From contig OX235264.1 of assembly GCA_944472135.2 (NCBI GenBank), positions 89,600,319 to 89,664,318 on the forward strand: 64,000 nucleotides of DNA, in the 5' to 3' direction. The DNA comes from Trichobilharzia regenti (Eukaryota > Platyhelminthes > Trematoda > Strigeidida > Schistosomatidae). A program made the position numbers and the translations under genes. The notes under the pieces are model-generated. The model was given only the letters and a program-made list of their open reading frames with translations, did not search any database and had not been told where the DNA came from. Shown here piece by piece: positions 46,028 to 56,989 of the stretch. Every line of letters begins with the position of its first letter. Positions within the stretch are counted from its first letter, which is position 1.

Positions 46028-47240
46028 CTTGAAAATCCCCATTGACTCACGTGAAAAAGAGAAGACGTTCAGCAAAGAAACTCTTTTCGGCGAATTCATT
46101 CACATAGCTGTACAATCGAATTTATATTCAATTATGTGTGTGTGTACATGAGGTTTGTCAAGTTTAGATAATTGATCAGGTAGTACAAGAATGATCTAAT
46201 ATAGAAATATATAGACAGCAACCAAAGTAAGATTGAGTTAGTAAGTTAGATAACGTAATATAATTGACTAAAGTGTTTCAACTTAGGTCAGGGTAGAGAA
46301 TAATGCTAATTAAATTAGAACTGAAGTAGAGCAAATAAGTTGGATGATGTCACTAACATAAATGACTAGAAATCGAGCGTTGGTCAAGTCAGTAACAGTG
46401 GTAATCAGGTGTAGAAATCAAATCGGGTGGAGGTAGAGAACAAGAAAGTTGGAAATGTAAAATATTACAGTTGAGAAGACAAAATAATACTAATGAAGAG
46501 AGAGAAAAAAAGATTAGGTAGAATTTACTTGTCAGGTAATAAGATAGATTACATCCAAGTGTAGTGATTGAATGTACTTTTTCTGTATGCAGAGTTCAGG
46601 ACTTAGCAAGCGAATCGCCATTGCTTCTGCACTTTGAAGAAGTCTGATTCGTACACATTTAGGAAGACTACTTCTTATTTTGTAGATGACTTCGAAGTTT
46701 GTTTGGGGTTTAGCTTGGTGTCCGGATTCTATCAGATGTTGCAAGATGGAGGTGCGGGGACATCGTTTTCCTTCTTTGTTAAATCATGTTGGTAAGTGTT
46801 CGGTGATACGTTAGGAAAGCGAACTCTGGGAACGGCCGACATGCCTGGCTCCACTCGAGCAGGTGAATTGATAAATACATATTGATGAGGCCAGCAGTGG
46901 TAGCTTATCCTTCACGTCCACATGAATCATAGGTTTTGTGGAGAAAGTTAGTCGTAGTTCAGCTGCAATGAAGGACTCCTTAAGTGATCGCAACAGTCGA
47001 TTTTGTAGTGTTTCCGCACACATATCTCCACTGAATTGAAGGTTCACGCAGAGTAGTTTTTTCGGGACGCTAAGCGTGGGTGGCTTTTGTTGTCAAGGAT
47101 TCATAGATTTCGCAATAAATCTTTCTGGATAACAATTCTCAACGAGGATTCTCTTGAGATTGTCCAGTTCATCTTCTATGGTATCCTCGTTAAAACTAAA
47201 CTTGACTCACGAAATCAAAAGACTGATAACTGAAGAGGAA
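46028..47240 (-). mobile_element. Penelope-like element: linker, GIY-YIG domain, 3' UTR
   Basis: One minus-strand frame covers 47240 to about 46530. It reads EDELDNLKRILVENCYPERFI, a TGA, then VPKKLLCVNLQFSGD (linker), SSICIYQFTCSSGARHVGRS (GIY-YIG start), TAA, RITEHLPT, TGA (where a Trp codon is normal), CPRTSILQHLIESGHQ, FEVIYKIRSSLPK, AMAIRLLSPELCIQKKYIQSL. The 3' UTR with (TG)n runs to 46028. The RT is missing. It is near-identical to 29504-30457, including both internal stops. Confidence 0.85.
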
Positions 47241-47337
47241 ACGAGAAAGTTCCCAGCTGCAGAAAACAGGTTACAGTTCAGAAACTAGTTTGAAACGTTT
47301 GGCCATATTTAAAATAGGAAAGATAAGTATTATTGAT

Positions 47338-47465
47338 ATTAGGTGGTTGGAGGCATTCAGCATTAAGCCTAAGATCCACAGTTCAAAGCCACCTAGCATG
47401 GAAGCTACATCACAGACTGTACTGAAAGAATTCAGTCTACACCAAACAATGGAGTAGACACATAA
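47338..47465 (+). repeat. Interspersed repeat fragment (family of 8749-8930)
   Basis: Shares taggtggttggaggcattc, agccacctagcatgg and gaattcagtctacacc with the minus-strand segment near 8760-8930. Diverged. Confidence 0.4.
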
Positions 47466-49064
47466 CATAAGATACTATATAGTATCCTGTCAAAGTTAAC
47501 TATTAATACAGACAGCTCTGATGTGAGAAATGATTAGTGCTTGTAATAGAGTTACCATGCGAACACTGGCTTACACAAATCTCGCTACATTCATAACACA
47601 AATCACGAATGAGTTCTAAACTTTGATGCTGATCAAACTTTTAAGAAGTGCCTCATTTGTTCACTGCTTTTTATTGATGTCCACTCGTGATCGAACCTGT
47701 AACATTTCAAATTCCCTGAAAACCGACACTTTATATCCACCCAACAGGCTTTTAATTCAATCCTTTCGTCAACTTTTAACAAGTCGAAATGTGTATAATT
47801 TACACAGGAAAGTGTCACCTAAGTATAACTTATTACGGCAAAAAATTGAAATTCTACTTTTTTGATTTCTGATAATACAACTATTTAATAACTTTTCTTT
47901 AAAACAAGTATAGTGAAACAATTATCACAATACAATGTTTAGTATTAATAATATGTATGATTTCATTTATATTTTAAGTGGACTATTACTCTGTCACAGC
48001 ATATGCGATCTCACTTCTTTTCTGTTAATACATTAGGGTTACTTTATCAAGTGCGGTGCATATTATTGATTCGACAATTACTGGGTAACATACATTAAGT
48101 TTCCATAGTTAGTATTTTATTACAGTAAGTGTATGATATATTGTGAGAAAACAGAATTACTAGTCGTCAGTTGCTCGGGTCAAACTAATAAACTGTTGGA
48201 CCATGTTATGACTGTGTCGGTGTGCAACGTAGTGTTTGCCGTTGGGTCAGCTGTGCCCCACCGCTCTCTCTCTCTCTCTAAATATATATATATATATATA
48301 TATGAGGAACCTTGGTAACTACATCCCTACACTTAACTTATTCACCCAGTGGGCTATATGCATGTATTATAAAGAAGGTCAGATATACGATAGATAAGTT
48401 AAACTTTTGTGTATGCGAATAAATGACCGTATTAATAAGCGTTTTAACACGGTAGCTAATAAAAAAAGGCTCACATGTTTGAGGTCACTACAAACACTTA
48501 GACTAAATAATAAAAGTAGCTGGTAGTGGCTTCCTTCCATCTATAGAAAGAATTATAGGTAACTCTAAACTAATTCAATAATGATTACACTTAAAATAGG
48601 ACAGATGATTGCAGGAAAATTAAAGTCAGTCAATGGCCTTAATACTCTTACTAAGGGAATAGTATGCTTCTTCAAAAATACAATCAGGATTTAGCCTTAA
48701 ACTTGAAATGTTTTATAGTATTAAGTATAGATGTTACAATAACTATGTATAACACCAAATAATCCTGTTCAACTATCATTTTTAGGTTAACAGTATATTA
48801 TGTTACTTCTGAATGACTTAATAAGAGTACATATTAAATACCTTAATTCACTTTTATCGCCAAAGAAGCACAATTCTGATTAAGTTTTTATTGATAAACT
48901 TTTAAAACAATTTGACAATGTTGACAAGTTATTCCATAGAGATAAACTTTAGACGTATATGATGAAAAATGGAAGTAATTATTTATAACGATTTAAATAT
49001 GGCCAAACCAAGTTCACTTTTAACAGTTTCGAAAAGTTTGGGCATTGGGTATATGATATTCATT
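47466..49064. other. AT-rich DNA, short CT/AT microsatellite
   Basis: No gene or recognised transposon. A (CT)n-(AT)n run lies at about 48260-48303. Confidence 0.45.
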
Positions 49065-49415
49065 ATAATAAAGGTTTTTTTTGTATTTCCTAATGAATGA
49101 AAAACAAAACGATATTCTTTTTTACTGACGTCTCTCTATTTAATGCTGCTAATAGCTTTATCAAAGTATTATTCAACCAGAGTTTACAAAATCTCAGCTT
49201 ATATTTGAACAACTTGGCCAATTTGACAACGCGAAGATGACTCCATACTGAGGAACGATGATTAAGTTGTTCAAATATAAGCTGAGATTTTGTAAATTCT
49301 GGTTTAATAGTACTTTGATAAAGCTATTTTCAGCATTAAATAGCGAGACGTCAGTAAAAACAATATCGTTTTGTTTTTCATTCATTGAGAAATACAAATA
49401 ACATTTACTATAATG
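49065..49415. repeat. Long imperfect hairpin, about 350 bp
   Basis: The left arm (about 49065-49215) and right arm (about 49258-49415) are inverted copies over about 140-150 bp with few mismatches (for example cttatatttgaacaact and agttgttcaaatataag), around a loop of about 40 bases. It has no coding content and no similarity I can see to the other families. Confidence 0.85.
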
Positions 49416-49504
49416 AGTTTTAACGATTGTTAATAAACTGGCTTCTCTGATTTCAACATAGAAATATACACAAAAGCCTTGATGACATTTGAAGATTACA
49501 TTAC

Positions 49505-49710
49505 CAAATCTTTACAGGCAACATTAAATCTAGTGGATAGTGACCATCCCGCCAGAGCAGATGTGTCATTTACAGTTGTATATCGAGTACCAAACAATCT
49601 GACTATAGGCACACGATTACGTCTTCTAGCTATAGTTGAAGCTTTAGAGATTAGTATAAAAAACCTAAACTGTGTACAAAAAGGAGCACATTCATCCTCT
49701 TTGTCTAACC
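49505..49710 (+). mobile_element. Penelope-like element C-terminal fragment
   Basis: Plus-strand translation reads LVDSDHPARADVSFTVVYRV, PNNLTIGTRLRLLAIVEALE, NLNCVQKG, the block after the GIY-YIG domain. It sits just downstream of the hairpin and close to the 3' end of the next PLE, facing it. Confidence 0.6.
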
Positions 49711-49854
49711 AGGCCTACTATAAGGTCATCTGGAACATAATCATATCATCTTATCATGTCACATTATGCCCTTCATATTCGCTTAGACCTAGTTCACTTC
49801 ACAACATTCTTATTATAATTATTCCACGAAAAATTCCCACTCGAACACTAATAG

Positions 49855-51440
49855 ACAGAAGATCATTAGTTCAGCGAGGAGTCTCTTTTCCGCGAATTCA
49901 TTTTCACAGCTGTACAATCGCAAATATAGATGGTTGTTTTGTATGTGTGTGTGTGTACATTAAATTTGTCAAACGAAAATACAATTAGTAAGTTCAGATG
50001 AATTGGATATTGATATAAGAAGATAATAACAAAAGAGATGAGTCGCCACAAACGGTCGTTAAAGAAGAGTTACGTAATAATGTGAATAGTTTGATGAAAG
50101 AGTTGTGCTCAGGGTGTACATGGAAACAAAATAATATACGGAATTACACAAGGGTTTTAAGTAGTTAGAAAAATAAGCATACAAGCAAGAGTTAAGTCAA
50201 ATCAACGGAGTTGTTACCATGAGAGTAGAAGTGGTTGAATAATTTCCTTTTGTATGCACAGTTCTCGTTCCTCAAACTGAATGACTAGGGCTTCTGAAAT
50301 GCAAAGAAGACGGAATCGTATTGTCTTTGGCAGGTTGTTCTTCACTTTGTAGATTACTTTGAAGGCGGTGTTTGTTGAGATGGAATGACCAGTGTTGATG
50401 AGATGTCCGACTGTTGCACTCCTTATACGGCCATTACTTCCTTTCTGCAGCCACACTGGATGGTATTCTTTGACCATTTTTGACAGGATGCGCGTTGAAC
50501 AACCAATGTACCTGGCTTCACAGCAACAGGTGAACTGATATATACACAGAGAAATGGTCAGGTGCGGGATCTTGCCCTTTCGGCTTCTGTAGATCAGCGG
50601 GCGACTGGAGAACACTACTCTCAATGTTACCGCGAGGAAAGTTCTTCTTACAGAATTGGAAATTCTCCTTCTAAGGACGTCACTGAGTAGGTCACCTTTA
50701 AAGTCGAGGTTCATATTAAGTATCTTCTTTGGCACGGATGGTGTCTCTAGCTTTTGCATTTTTTGTCTGATGTTTTTGTCTACGAATCTTGATGGGTAAC
50801 CGTTTTGTACGAAGGTTTCTTTCAGGAAGTGGAATTCTTCTTCCATGGTATCAGAGCCGCAGATACGTCGGATGCGAGTGGCAAGAGATCTAATTAGGTT
50901 TCTTTTCCGACTGATTGATACCCAGCTCTAGAAGCTTGTCAGCTGGCCATTCCATGTGGGTTTCCTATAGATGGACCTTCTTAAAGTTCCTTCAGCCCTC
51001 CTTGTAAGTTCACCATCAATTTCAAGAGTAAACTTTGTAGCTGGATGGCATTTGTTGAATATTTGTAGTAACTGATTGAGATCGTGACCGTCACCACAGA
51101 TAATAAAGATGTCGTCCACATATCTAACATACAATTTGAAATTGTCTATAGTTGATTTGAGTGGGCTGTTCTCGATGCTTGCCATGAAGAAGTCTGCTAG
51201 TAATGGGTCCAGTGGAGATCCCATTGCGATCCCATCTTGTTGTCTGTAAAGAACCTCGTTGAATGTGAATTGTACATTGAGTGTATATCTCAGTAGTAGT
51301 TCTTTTAAACAAGTCGTCGGTAATCCCATGTTCAGCTGATTTTCGTCGATACATTGACAAATGTAAGAGACAGTTTCTCTGAGTGGAACTTTGGTAAATA
51401 GTGACTCAATGTCAAGAGAGAGCATATTTTTGTTCTTTAC
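49855..51440 (-). mobile_element. Penelope-like element, best-preserved copy
   Basis: Minus strand: RT, linker, GIY-YIG nuclease and 3' UTR. The ORF (51425 to 50214) is open except for one TAG at about 50928-50930. The 3' UTR (49855-50213) with a (TG)n tract matches 14565-14985. The element is truncated at about 51440 in the RT N-terminus. PLEs are retroelements whose RT and endonuclease act together at insertion. Confidence 0.9.
50214..51425 (-). pseudogene. PLE RT-endonuclease ORF with one in-frame stop
   Basis: One frame of about 403 codons. Residues 1-165 are RT: LSLDIESLFTKVP (near the N-terminus), DGIAMGSPLDPLLADFFMAS, LYVRYVDDIFIICGD (catalytic YVDD), FTLEIDGELTRR, YRKPTWNGQ. A TAG (about 50928) replaces one codon, after which the frame continues as SWVSISRKRNLIRSLATRIR. 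The linker (ENGYPSRFVDKNI equivalent: VQNGYPSRFVDKNI, VPKKILNMNLDFKGD) follows, then GIY-YIG: SLCIYQFTCCCEARYIG, MVKEYHPVWLQKGS (Glu as catalytic candidate), GRIRSATVGHL and the tail RELCIQKEIIQPLLLSW. The N-terminal third of the RT is missing. Apart from the stop and truncation the ORF looks recently active. Whether the stop is read through is unknown. Confidence 0.85.
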
Positions 51441-51954
51441 ATTGATATCTTATATAACATAACTCTTCTTTAACAATCGTTTGTGACAACTCATCACTTT
51501 TGTACACCCAATTCATCTGAACTTACTAATTATATTTTCGTTTTTCACAATTATTCGTCAACTCTTTTGATATACACCAAGCGTATCATGTTAACAGTAT
51601 TTGATTACCTTTCACAATTTATCTTCATTTTGTCACTGAATGTGTTATGAGTCAGCCCTCGAACTTACATTCAATGTGCCTCATTTTGTGCTATTAATAT
51701 TTCTCCTATACCATCGAATGTAAATCACCCTCTTCTCAATTAAACTTATATTCTGTTGACTGGGTATACATTAATATGTCACTCAGTTGTCAATTCATGT
51801 TTTATCTTATGTTCTGAATGATCATACTTATTATGTATATTCAATTAATTATGTTCCACCGAGTTAGGCAAGAGGACAGTTACTGGCCTGTGACACTGGC
51901 CAGATGTTGAACTGAATGTATATCACAAATTGACAGAAGAGGGAATTCCTGAAC
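51441..51954. other. AT-rich DNA, no feature seen
   Basis: No convincing gene or recognised repeat. Confidence 0.5.
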
Positions 51955-52140
51955 AACTGAGTAGGGTCCCAATGGCCTAATGGTCTGTGGGATCGCTTCG
52001 TAGCCAAAAAGCCCTAGGTTCGAACTCCTGTAGATGCGTTCCGCTGAGGAGTCCTAGGATGAGGTGGATATCCAGTACTCTTAGATCTTCCAGTGGCTCC
52101 CTAACTAATGTCAGGTCGTGATCAATCCTGTAATAATGTC
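51955..52140 (+). repeat. Diverged hammerhead SINE
   Basis: Plus strand: box A-like (caatggcctaatggtctgtg), box B-like (aggttcgaactcc), then ctgaggagtcctaggatgag and ccagtactcttagatc. The core CUGAGGA could fit CUGANGA, but stem II has collapsed and GAAA is lost. Confidence 0.6.
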
Positions 52141-52825
52141 AGGTAATAGACCCCAATAGAGTTTCCTATATAATTCTCATTTGCCTTTACTGGCTATATG
52201 TATTCTAATATTTATGGATTTACAACTGTAGAGACTAAAGAAGAAGTTATCAAAAACAATTGTTCCCTGAAAATTGATCTGCTTCACATCATTGAATTGT
52301 CCATTATACTGTAATGTACAAATTAATTTATGTTGAGTAGCTGTTACAGTCATATAGTGCTTAAAAATTATTAACAGAGGATTCATTTCAGCCTCTCTCA
52401 TATATACTGAATAGTAGGCAGATGTGAATTTTACTCATGAATTAAGGGTACATTTAGTACATGACACCAAGCATGAATTTCAGTTTTATATAATGAATAA
52501 AATGCCACCGTCAGATGTTCATTATTAAGCACCCACTGATACAAGTTTACTAAGTGTCAAATTCTTTTTGTTTTTTTAATTTTTTAGTTAGTGCTCAAGA
52601 TTCATAAATATGCTTTTGGTTTTTTAAAGTTTATCATGAAGATGGTATCTTCATCCTTTTTGTCTCCTTGTTGCAATAAATGACTAACCACTTTATTTTA
52701 ACCTATAAGGCATACTTACCAAAACAAAAATTGTGTATAAATGCAATTCCACAGTTAGATGAATAAACCTACCGATAAGAGACTTTCCGTTGAACTTGCT
52801 TTCAGTTGCTTATATGTTTTGTTCG

Positions 52826-53072
52826 ATGCGGTGTCAGTTTAGTGGTAGAATACTCGCAGCCACACGTGTGATGCAGGCTCGTATCCCTGTCGACGTACAC
52901 CTAAACCTCCCTTGGCTTCTAGTAAGCCTGGTAAAGAGGGAAGGTTGAGCTTGAGGCTAGCGACCACACTTTGTAAAAAGAAAACACCGCCGCTACTGAA
53001 AATTCAAAGCTGAAGGCCTGAAGCTCTACATTTCACTTGGGACTCAAACGAATGACATCATGAAAAAATAGA
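52826..53072 (+). mobile_element. tRNA-derived SINE (type T2)
   Basis: tRNA-like head (gtttagtggtagaatactcg, ggctcgtatccc), the body aagcctggtaaagagggaag, then a tail with tgaagctctacatttcactt and an A-rich end. Confidence 0.65.
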
Positions 53073-54270
53073 TACCACAGCTTTCAAGATGGCCAGCTTT
53101 GTTTTATGGTATATTCTACTCCCAACAACCTGCAAACTCAATAAACTTCAGTTATCCATAAATGACATGTGATCAGTCACTCAGACATATATGACTATTG
53201 ACAGATACTCCTGTATGACGGACTATGACTTCACTCCAACGAATTTGTTTTACTGAATCAAGAAATGTCTTTGTTTGCTAACAGACTACTCTGAAAGAAT
53301 GACTTCAATGTATATCACCAAAAGCAACTTATGCTTATTTCCGCTGTTAACAGATTTAATAGCCACAGAAATCGATGTAAGAAGTACATTTAACAAATGA
53401 CAGTCTCAAATATACTCTTGTCTATATTTCACTGTATGTTTGCACAAGCTATTGAAAATTTAGATGACCGGATGAATGCTAAAAGTCGATTATTATATTA
53501 CTTAATGAAACTGTAAAAATAAGAATTTATGTTAATCAGTGTAACAATGATTAGAGGATGAAAGTTAGGGAAATATTCACCTTTAATCATAATGTATATA
53601 TATTTGAACTACATACTGAAAGCCATACATAAAATAAATCATCTTCAACACTTAACTGTATCTGGTTAGTTTATTAGCAATTAATATTTCAAATATTGGT
53701 TTGTAGGGATTGAATTGATTGGTATTAATATTTCCCCTAACTGACATGTACTCTGTATTGTCTAATTTGGTCAACCTCCTCACAACAAACATTCTATGAG
53801 ACACATGGTTATTTTAGATGATCGTTTTGTTATTAAGCACCCATGTGGAGGATATAAAATACACACATTTAAGTAGGTCACAACCCAATTTAATAAATAT
53901 GCCTAATCTGTAGCACTTCAGTATTGTGCACCCGTTATGGAAACCTGGCGAAATATGGTAACACACTAACCTGTGACTCAAGGACAGTTTAAATAAGTAA
54001 TACTCTGTTAATTATGATATCAAAGTACAATTATACCGGATAGTTTTATTAAGGACTTTAGCACCTTATCTAATTAGCTAAGTCATCTTCAGTAAGTCTA
54101 TCATCAGTGGCCTAAATATACCAGAAAATTAGATGGATTTCTGTCTTTACGTTTTAAAGCATTAAATTATATTTTGAATAAACAATTTACTTAAATTTTG
54201 CTAATTCTCTGACTAACAGTCTCATAAGAATTAAGTTTTACGATATTGTACAGTTTTGTATATTTGCTTC
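53073..54270. other. AT-rich DNA, SINE crumb
   Basis: No gene seen. Bases 53688-53718 (tattggtttgtagggattga) are the reverse complement of the hammerhead SINE 3' end. Confidence 0.45.
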
Positions 54271-54272
54271 AT

Positions 54273-54513
54273 CAAATGAGTCAGTGTTTCAGTAGATGAA
54301 TGCTCGCCAACCACGCTGGAAGTCCAAGAGAACCATTCCCAACCGACGCACTTAGTAAATCTCACCCAGTTTACTAGCCAATATTTAACCCGGAAAAGAG
54401 GGTAGTTTGCGTAAGGAGTTAGAAACCTTACTCTGTAGAAACAACACAACTGCTAGCGAAACTTCAAAACTTGAAGCTTCATATTCCACTTGGAATGCGA
54501 TGGATGAAAAAAA
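54273..54513 (+). mobile_element. tRNA-derived SINE (type T2), diverged
   Basis: A T2-like body (gaaaagagggtagtttgcg, cttcaaaacttgaagcttc, tattccacttggaatgcg) after a decayed tRNA-like head. It ends in an A-run. Confidence 0.55.
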
Positions 54514-54611
54514 AATACTATGCAAGATAACAAGCAGCCCGTTTTCTATGAATCACAGTTTATCTTCAACTTATCATTTAATCTTTTTACATTGTTCTCC
54601 AAATGAATACA

Positions 54612-54685
54612 GACCGAAATTTCATCACGAGCTGACATTAGTTAGAGAACCATTGGAAAACCTGGCAGTAGTGGACAGCTAAACA
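54612..54685 (-). repeat. Hammerhead SINE 3' fragment
   Basis: Only the 3' end on the minus strand remains (tttccaatggttctctaac, tgtcagctcgtgatg). It stops within the cleavage region. Confidence 0.6.
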
Positions 54686-54945
54686 TTCCACTTCTGTGCC
54701 ACTAACGCATCCCCATCACTAGACTTAAAGAAAATATTTTCAATATCATAAACAATACAAGTATTGAATGGCCTCCTTTTCAACTTAACTTATAATCCCA
54801 CAGGATTATACTAATGTTGAAGAAATATATTAGTGACCTGAAGAGTTTATTAAGTTACATTTGGGACAATTGAATTTTCATCATAACTAAAGTTATGCGC
54901 AGGTGTTTCCCCTCAATTACCAATGATGATAAATAATTAGAGCAA

Positions 54946-55138
54946 TCGTCGGTGGCACAGTGGTTAGGACTCTCGCCGACCATACACATGTTCCGAGGTT
55001 CGATCCCCTGCCGACGCACACCTGATACCTATCGTCGGCCTGCGAAATTTGGGCTACCGATATCCATGCTGAAAATTCCATACTTGTATCAAAATACGGT
55101 GTGGTTTCAAGCAATAATCAGAATAAAAAAAATAAAAG
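54946..55138 (+). mobile_element. tRNA-derived SINE (type T1)
   Basis: T1 copy with cgtcggtggcacagtggtta, box B aggttcgatcccc, the conserved body and tail aagcaataatcagaataaaa. One of the better-preserved copies. Confidence 0.85.
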
Positions 55139-55420
55139 ATACCAAATAATTAGTGTGACGATTAGGCTTAGTTAATAAGTTTGTAAACAAACAGTCAAAC
55201 ATTTTAATATCACTAAAAATTTTGCACAGTGGAATAGATCAAATTAATTATAGTTATATTTCAATGGTTTATACACAGTCATTCAATTTTTGTTTTGATA
55301 ATTTTGCTCGAAATATTAAAAAAACAAAAAACTTATCATTATGTGTAAACTACTGAAATATAATTATAGCTAATTTGGTCACACGTTTTGTTCAGCAGTT
55401 TGTAAACTAAAATTAATGAT

Positions 55421-55956
55421 ATACAATTGGTGGATGGTGACTAGCAGTGGAATCTAGGATGCGCATTTCGTCCTATCTGGGACTCGTCAGTTGGATGTAC
55501 CTACATTTCTCAGTGAGTGATGATGTTCCCACCGAGGCTCGAACCCAGTGCCCATAGTTTCAAACGCCAAAGCGTTATCCACTAGACCGATTGGGCCACG
55601 AGAGCCACCTCTTGTACAACGGGTCATATCAATCAATCGACGGGAAAATCAAAAATTCAATTCAATAATTAATATGACGCGTTGCACAAGAGGTGGCTCT
55701 CGTGGCCCAAGTGGCCTAGTGGATAACGCTTTGGTGTTTGAAACTATGGGCACTGGGTTCGAGCCTCGGTGGGAACATCATCACTCACTGAGAAATGTAG
55801 GTACATCCAACTGACGAGTCCCAAATAGGACGAAATGCGCATACAAATTAAATGCCCAGATATCGTCGAAGCATCTGCACAAGAAGCCGACATGTCAGTC
55901 TGAGACCGAGCACTTCGGTCCAATCAATCGACGGGAAAATCAAAAATTCAATTCAA
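55421..55956. mobile_element. Smalpha-type inverted dimer with 13-bp TSD
   Basis: Perfect direct repeats, taaaattaatgat, at 55408-55420 and 55957-55969 bound a minus-strand unit (55421 to about 55625) joined to a plus-strand unit. Both have tRNA-like boxes (plus: cctagtggataacg; gggttcgagcctc) and hammerheads. Both carry the same stem I change (catccaactga). In the plus unit the sequence jumps from gaaatgcgcat to acaaattaaatgcccag, so about 36 bases directly 3' of the ribozyme cleavage point are gone. Confidence 0.88.
55444..55504 (-). ncRNA. Schistosome hammerhead ribozyme, core intact
   Basis: Minus strand: core CUGACGA, stem II gtcccagataggac, GAAA, stem III atgcgcat and AUC are present. 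Stem I (catccaac against ctagattcc) has two mismatches compared with the family. Confidence 0.8.
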
Positions 55957-56014
55957 TAAAATTAATGATGGTAAAATGATAACGATAAAACTAATATGAT
56001 GCTTACCGGTGACT

Positions 56015-56360
56015 GGTTACAGAAAAAAGTTGCTGGGGCTCTAGTAAGAAGTTGTAACCAGTGAGGATCATTCACTCGGGAGTAAGGATAAACGCCCGAC
56101 ACCGATGACATTGCCTGATGGTCCCACTAACATCACGAATTGGTAGAAGTTAGAATTCATCGGCTGACCATTGAGTTTAGTCCCAGTGGCTTAATGGTCA
56201 ATGAGATTGCCTTGTAACGGGAAGGACGTGGATTTGAAACCCGATTGGGTGCGTGATGCCGATGAGTCCCAAAGTGGGACGAAACAGGTGGCTGTCCAGT
56301 ACTCCTTAGTTTGTAATGGTTCTCTAACTGATATCAATCCGTGATCAAATTTGTAATTGC
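56015..56360 (+). mobile_element. Hammerhead SINE, diverged full-length copy
   Basis: Plus strand from ttgctggggctctagtaag through box A-like (cagtggcttaatggtcaatg), a decayed box B (ggatttgaaaccc) and a hammerhead-like segment at 56250-56305, to the family 3' end (gtaatggttctctaac). It is more diverged than the 1-18 kb copies, so probably an older subfamily. Confidence 0.75.
56250..56305 (+). ncRNA. Hammerhead-like motif with looped stem III
   Basis: CCGAUGA (U4 changed to C), stem II gtcccaaagtgggac (a strong hairpin), GAAA, then acag-gtgg-ctgt forming a true stem III with a GUGG loop, and a GUC triplet. The core change probably abolishes cleavage. The proper stem III is unusual in this family. 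Confidence 0.55.
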
Positions 56361-56735
56361 CATCTGGTATCTTTCGTTTAAAATGAACTGTTACATTCAA
56401 GTTAACGGTGTCGCTACATGATCAGAATCTCTCACATTTTTTGAAGACTCTTCCTAGTTATTAGGAAGTTTAACCAAATGAAGCTTCAGTCATAAAAAAT
56501 GCATCTCTTATCTTTGCGTATATAATGGTTATGAATGATGTTATGAGAGTGATCACAGTTTTGAACAGTGTGAAATGGATCCAGTGAATTTCAATAACAC
56601 ATGTTGCACATTTAACAACTTGAAATAGGGAAATTTCATTACAATGAAATTAGAAATGCATCTGAAATAAGAACTGATAGAAATGATTAAATTAACAAGA
56701 TAAAAACAATAAGAGAGGAGTATGTCATTAGGCGT

Positions 56736-56970
56736 GCGTCGGCGGCACAGCAGTTAGCATACTCGCCGGCCATGCAAATCATCCGGGGCTCGATCCTCGG
56801 CCGGCGCACTCCTTTACTTCCCTAAGCAAACAATAAGACTTGTGAAGAGGAAAGGTTGGGCATGAGGCTAGCAACCCCATCCTGTAAAATTAAACACTGC
56901 TACAGAAACTTCAAGCCTCCAGCTTGAAGCCCTACGTTCCACTGGGAACGTGAAGGAAATAAAAAAAATG
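56736..56970 (+). mobile_element. tRNA-derived SINE (type T2), well preserved
   Basis: tRNA-like head with cgtcggcggcacagcagttag, box B-like gggctcgatcctc, gtcgg/ccggc ends, the body (tgaggctagcaaccccatcc, cttcaagcctccagcttgaa) and tail gccctacgttccactgggaa with an A-run. The tail matches the RTE LINE tails in this window. Confidence 0.85.
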
Positions 56971-56989
56971 TCATTAGGTGGGCTCACAA

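Noticed and set aside
47633..47865. Overlapping open frames on both strands
   Set aside because: Possible decayed tRNA-derived repeat (box B-like ggttcgatcacga on minus), but body and tail match no family here.
48260..48318. CRISPR- or promoter-like simple repeat
   Set aside because: It is a plain (CT)n-(AT)n microsatellite; no CRISPR array is expected or present.
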